A stretch of 10,058 nucleotides of DNA from an uncultured Victivallaceae bacterium (GTDB lineage: Bacteria; Verrucomicrobiota; Lentisphaeria; Victivallales; Victivallaceae), in NCBI GenBank assembly GCA_934663655.1, contig CAKUKT010000071.1:1-10058 (forward strand). The letters are read 5' to 3'. Positions 7,331 through 10,058 of this stretch are shown in pieces; within the stretch, counting starts at the first letter, position 1; each line of letters begins with the position of its first letter. The notes under the pieces were generated by a model. That model worked only from the letters and a program-made list of their open reading frames with translations, made no database searches and was not told the origin of the DNA. Position numbers and translations under genes: made by a program.

Positions 7331-7370
7331 TATGTACGATTGTGGTGCGGGGAAATTTGAGGATATTCTT

Positions 7371-8270
7371 ATGAGCTCTGCCATCGACGGAAACAGCTTA
7401 TCGCTTATTGGTCATGGATTCAACCGGAATCAGGAGAACTGGAAACCGCGGCCGTTCGATTTCTGGAGAATTTACTGCAACCGTTCTCCCGGCGCCATAA
7501 TTGTCCATGACGGTGTTGAGTATCCGATCCAACCGGGTGAAATCTGGGTTATCCCGCCCGGTTTTGAATTTTCCGGTTTCAGCATCCGGAGTTTCCAGCA
7601 CTTTTTCCTCCATTTCCGACTCGCCGGAGAACTTGTTGCGCCAACCGGCGTCTTCCGGTTTCCGGAATGGCCGGAGTTCACCGCCACCCTCGATCAATAC
7701 ATTCATCTGGATCGGGGGCGCCGAACTTTTCATCTGCGCAACGTGCTCCTGCTTTCCATGCTGACTACGGTACTGTGCCGGATTCCGGAAGTTCTCGTTG
7801 CCGGCAGCCCGGTCGACGAACGTATTCTGCGGGCGTGCCATTATCTCGAAAATCACGGCGCCAAACATCCGTCCAACCATACTCTCGCCGCCATTGCCGG
7901 TTTGAGCCGCGACCGTTTCATCCGCCTCTTCACCAGCCAGCTCGGCGAATCACCACAGCATTACCGGATACGCAAACAGATCGAACGAGCCTGCGAACTC
8001 TTCAACTCCGGCGTCACCAACCTCAAGGAAGTTTCCGAAGCAGTCGGATTCAATGATCGTTACTATTTCTCGCGCTGTTTCAAAAAGATCACCGGCGCCC
8101 CGCCGATGCAGTTCGCCAGAGCTCTTACCGGAGAACTGCTCGATGAGCACAGCGGACTGCCCGCCTTCAGCCATTGCCCGGAAAAACGTTCCCGGTACCG
8201 CCGGGGCGCCGCCGGGAAAAAATCATCCGGCGCCACTCCAGCCGATGGTCGCCCGGGCGTATCGAAGTAA
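7371..8270 (+). CDS. AraC-family transcriptional regulator with cupin-type sensor
   Basis: A 299-residue regulator. Residues 20-85 form the AraC-type cupin sugar-binding region (WRIYCNRSPGAIIVHDGVEY, QPGEIWVIPPGFEFSGF, FQHFFLHFRL). Residues 148-250 are the double helix-turn-helix, with TLAAIAGLSRDRFIRLF at 171-187 and SEAVGFNDRYYFSRCFKKIT at 222-241 then GAPPMQF. The start at 7371 is chosen because GAGGA (7359-7363) is seven bases upstream; the open frame reaches back to 7257 but that stretch covers the promoter region and encodes a Trp/Tyr-rich peptide unlike the family. The gene is divergent from the prepilin/secreted-protein operon and probably controls it in response to a sugar released from the extracellular substrate. 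Residues from about 252 to 299 form a basic Gly/Pro/Arg-rich tail beyond the family's normal end, with no recognisable domain. Confidence 0.92.
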   Translation: MSSAIDGNSLSLIGHGFNRNQENWKPRPFDFWRIYCNRSPGAIIVHDGVEYPIQPGEIWVIPPGFEFSGFSIRSFQHFFLHFRLAGELVAPTGVFRFPEWPEFTATLDQYIHLDRGRRTFHLRNVLLLSMLTTVLCRIPEVLVAGSPVDERILRACHYLENHGAKHPSNHTLAAIAGLSRDRFIRLFTSQLGESPQHYRIRKQIERACELFNSGVTNLKEVSEAVGFNDRYYFSRCFKKITGAPPMQFARALTGELLDEHSGLPAFSHCPEKRSRYRRGAAGKKSSGATPADGRPGVSK

Positions 8271-8477
8271 CTTCCGCTGAGCATCAAGCCACATCCGAAA
8301 ACCTGAACTTCTCCGCCGCAGGAACCCCCGATCGGTCGGCAAGAAAACCCCTCCGGTACGGCGGCGTGGCTGCCGGGACAGGGAGAAAAGCAGCGAAACC
8401 GGCGGTGAATACCGGCAGATTTTCCAACCGGACGCTGCCGTCGAATCCCATCCGCCGACGGCGTTCATTCCCCCGCC
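8271..8477. other. Intergenic gap between two convergent regulator genes
   Basis: This 207-base GC-rich stretch separates the 3' ends of the AraC and LysR genes. I see no gene with family similarity, no ribosome site leading to a sensible frame and no stem followed by a T-run on either strand. A weak 5-bp stem (CCGCC/GGCGG, 8473-8487) covers the LysR stop codon but lacks a U-tract. Termination here may be Rho-dependent. Confidence 0.5.
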
Positions 8478-9383
8478 TCAACGGCGGTCAGCGCCATGTT
8501 TTAAAGCTGCAAGCTGGATGGTCAGAAAATTTTTCAGAATCAGCGAGGGATTGTCGCGATGTCGGATCGCAGTAAGCGGCAGAGTTTCGGAATAGTCCTC
8601 CAGCGCCCGGAACACCACCCCGTCAAATTTTCCGGCAAATGAATCCGGCACCAGCGTCACACAATTCAGTGCCGGAAGAATGTTAAGTATCGCCGCCATG
8701 TTTTCAATTTTCAGCGCGATATCCGGAGAAAACCCCGCCCGGCGACAGACAAGTTCCAATATGCTCGCCGGCAACGACTCCTCCCGGGCCCTCGGGACAA
8801 TAAAGCGTTCCCGCATGAAATCGTGCAGAAACAACCGTTCTTTAGCTGCCAGCGGATGCTTTCGGGGAATAGCCATCAGCAACCGGTTCCGCGCCAGGGG
8901 TTCGGTAACCAGTTCTTCATCCGCGGCGGCGGCAATCCGCAGAATTCCCAGATCAGCTTCACCCCGGCGAACCCGCTCGTAAATACCGCTGCTCACCCCT
9001 TCCTGAATATTCAACTGCACTCCGGGGTGGCGCACCCGCATCTCGTGCAGCGCCTGCAGAAACGGCGGGAAATTCATCGCCGAAGAGACGATTTCAATAT
9101 CCAGAGACCCCAGTTCTCCCCTGGCGGCGGCCAGTGTGACCTGTTTCGCCCGCTCCGCCTGTTCGACAAGTTTAAGCGCCTCCGGGACAAAGGCCTCCCC
9201 GCCGGGAGTAAGAGAGACGTTCCAGCGGTTGGAACGGTCAAAAAGCGAACAGCCGATCTCCCGCTCCAGCAGCTGAATCTGCCGGCTGAGCGCCGACTGG
9301 GCGATCCCCAGTTCTTCGGCGGCACGACCGAAATGGAGCGTTTCACTCAACTTCAAAAAACAGCTCAGACGTCTGGAATCCAT
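8478..9383 (-). CDS. LysR-family transcriptional regulator
   Basis: A 301-residue regulator. Residues 1-60 are the winged helix-turn-helix: MDSRRLSCFLKLSETLHFGR, then AAEELGIAQSALSRQIQLLE with the recognition helix, then the LFDRSN and LTPGGEAF wing and linker. Residues 92-295 are the periplasmic-binding-protein-like effector domain (LDIEIVSSAMNFPPFL, GEADLGILR, ETLPLTAIRHRDN). The HFGRAAEELGIAQSALSRQI pattern resembles the BenM/CatM/AlsR branch, though the effector cannot be read. The frame is open back to 9449, but the start at 9383 is preferred: family similarity begins there, and the apparent promoter (-35 at 9449-9444, -10 at 9427-9422) would leave any upstream ATG untranscribed. There is no clear Shine-Dalgarno sequence, which is unusual in this window, where every other start has one. 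It is divergent from a YczE-like membrane protein, its most likely target. Confidence 0.93.
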   Translation of the reverse strand: MDSRRLSCFLKLSETLHFGRAAEELGIAQSALSRQIQLLEREIGCSLFDRSNRWNVSLTPGGEAFVPEALKLVEQAERAKQVTLAAARGELGSLDIEIVSSAMNFPPFLQALHEMRVRHPGVQLNIQEGVSSGIYERVRRGEADLGILRIAAAADEELVTEPLARNRLLMAIPRKHPLAAKERLFLHDFMRERFIVPRAREESLPASILELVCRRAGFSPDIALKIENMAAILNILPALNCVTLVPDSFAGKFDGVVFRALEDYSETLPLTAIRHRDNPSLILKNFLTIQLAALKHGADRR

Positions 9384-9410
9384 GATCGTTAATCGAAAAA
9401 ACAGATTGAT

Positions 9411-9430
9411 TTTACGTAAATAATATATTA
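9411..9430. promoter_or_regulatory. Two abutting 10-bp palindromes, candidate LysR operator
   Basis: TTTACGTAAA (9411-9420) and TAATATATTA (9421-9430) are each perfect palindromes placed end to end. A third, AAATATATTT, lies at 9448-9457. The pair overlaps the -10 and start point of the LysR promoter, as expected for autorepression, and lies upstream of the divergent membrane-protein gene. AT-rich DNA makes short palindromes more likely by chance, so this is a candidate only. Confidence 0.35.
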
Positions 9431-9449
9431 CATCGACTGAAAACTGCAA
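9422..9449 (-). promoter_or_regulatory. Probable promoter of the LysR gene
   Basis: On the minus strand, TTGCAG (9449-9444) and TATATT (9427-9422) are 16 bases apart, a good sigma70-type match. Transcription would begin near 9415, about 32 bases before the ATG at 9383. Confidence 0.55.
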
Positions 9450-9462
9450 ATATATTTATAAA
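9433..9462 (+). promoter_or_regulatory. Possible promoter of the YczE-like membrane protein
   Basis: TCGACT (9433-9438) and TATAAA (9457-9462) are 18 bases apart on the plus strand. The -35 matches four of six consensus positions. It overlaps the opposing LysR promoter, the usual arrangement for a LysR regulator and its divergent target. Confidence 0.35.
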
Positions 9463-9544
9463 ATTTATTTTGAAGTTGACCGTCGTGCGGCTTCAGCAAC
9501 CGGGGGGTTGCTCCGCCGTCATGACTATTTCCGGGAGTTCAATC

Positions 9545-10058
9545 ATGAAGGAAAAACGTTCCCTACAGGAATATCTGAGGCGATACGCCGCCTTTGTCGT
9601 CTCATTGTTTATCCTCGCCGTCGGCGTCGCGCTGACCCTGCGGGCCAATCTGGGCTCCTCGCCGATCTCCTGCCCGCCGTATGTACTGAGTCTGGCGCCG
9701 GGTTCCCGCCTCTCGGTCGGCACCTACATCTTCTGCATGCAGTTCTTCTTTGTCGTGGCGCAGATTGTCCTGCTGAAGAAAAACTTCCCCAAAATCCAGC
9801 TGCTTCAGCTCGCGGTCTGCCTGCTCTTCGGCAGCTTCACCGACGTGGCGATGTTCCTCACCGAACCGTTGCAGTGGGACAATTCACTTGCCGGTTGGCT
9901 GTGTCGCTGGATCCAGCTCGCCGTGGGCGGGGCGATTCTGGGAATCGGCGTTGCCTGGGAGGTCCGCTGCGATGTGCTGATGATCCCCGGCGAAGGGCTG
10001 CCGGCAACCATCTCCCGGGTTTTCCGCATCGACTTCGGAAAGGTGAAGATCGTATTCG
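9545..10058 (+). CDS. YczE/YitT-like integral membrane protein, N-terminal part (cut by window end)
   Basis: 171 residues are visible of an inner-membrane protein resembling the YczE/YyaS/YitT family (DUF6198-like). No transport or enzymatic role is established for this family that could be assigned here. A short charged N-terminus (MKEKRSLQEYLRRY) precedes hydrophobic segments at about 13-33, 57-77, 85-105 and 115-138. The segment ALTLRANLGSSPISCPPYVL at 29-48 is characteristic of the family, as is the later VLMIPGEGLP region. The start at 9545 is chosen because GGGAG (9533-9537) lies seven bases upstream. An in-frame ATG at 9521 would add eight residues but has poorer spacing. The gene is divergent from the LysR regulator and is probably controlled by it. 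Confidence 0.85.
   Translation, partial: MKEKRSLQEYLRRYAAFVVSLFILAVGVALTLRANLGSSPISCPPYVLSLAPGSRLSVGTYIFCMQFFFVVAQIVLLKKNFPKIQLLQLAVCLLFGSFTDVAMFLTEPLQWDNSLAGWLCRWIQLAVGGAILGIGVAWEVRCDVLMIPGEGLPATISRVFRIDFGKVKIVF

Noticed and set aside
7257..7370. N-terminal extension of the cupin-AraC frame to 7257
   Set aside because: It overlaps both promoters, has no ribosome site and encodes a hydrophobic Trp/Tyr-rich stretch not found in the family.
8204..8234. Repeated GGCGCC blocks flanking an A-run near the AraC 3' end
   Set aside because: The pairing needs an internal bulge, the run lies in the loop instead of after the stem, and the segment is within the coding frame.
8473..8487. CCGCC/GGCGG stem over the LysR stop as a terminator
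   Set aside because: Only five base pairs, and no T-run follows on either strand.

Overview
The window looks like a GC-rich chromosomal segment of a Lentisphaerota bacterium of the Victivallales type (a gut anaerobe such as Victivallis or a relative). I infer this from three things read in the sequence. One gene carries the prepilin-like N-terminus with a C-terminal H-X9-DG motif that is greatly expanded in Lentisphaerota and Planctomycetes. It sits next to a very large secreted protein with a C-terminal module I associate with uncharacterised proteins of the same groups. The remaining genes are sugar-catabolism genes with PocR/AraC-type control. No strain-level assignment is possible by eye.

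Layout. (1) 1-2246, minus strand: a two-gene sugar operon, an L-fucose/L-arabinose-isomerase-family protein (849-2246) followed two bases later by an FGGY carbohydrate kinase (1-846, cut by the window edge). (2) 2421-3299, plus strand: a PocR-domain AraC regulator divergent from the isomerase, so probably its sensor and activator. (3) 6274-7233 and 3208-6261, minus strand: a prepilin-like H-X9-DG protein and, 12 bases downstream, a 1017-residue secreted protein with an N-terminal LamG-like region, a probable beta-propeller glycosidase-like core and a C-terminal beta-sandwich-like module. Its 3' end overlaps the PocR/AraC gene tail to tail by 92 bases. (4) 7371-8270, plus strand: a cupin-type AraC regulator divergent from the prepilin operon, with face-to-face overlapping promoters. 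(5) 8478-9383, minus strand: a LysR regulator, divergent from (6) 9545-10058, plus strand: the start of a YczE/YitT-like membrane protein cut by the window edge.

The main theme is carbohydrate use in two regulated units. The secreted protein and its prepilin-like partner would act outside the membrane on a glycan or glycoside, under the cupin-AraC regulator. The isomerase and kinase would convert an aldose to a ketose phosphate in the cytoplasm, under the PocR-AraC regulator. The exact sugar cannot be read from the sequence. The LysR/YczE pair appears to be a separate unit. I saw no tRNA, rRNA, CRISPR array, insertion sequence or attachment site. No convincing intrinsic terminator was found. 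The three AT-rich divergent intergenic regions (2247-2420, 7234-7370, 9384-9544) hold the visible control signals.
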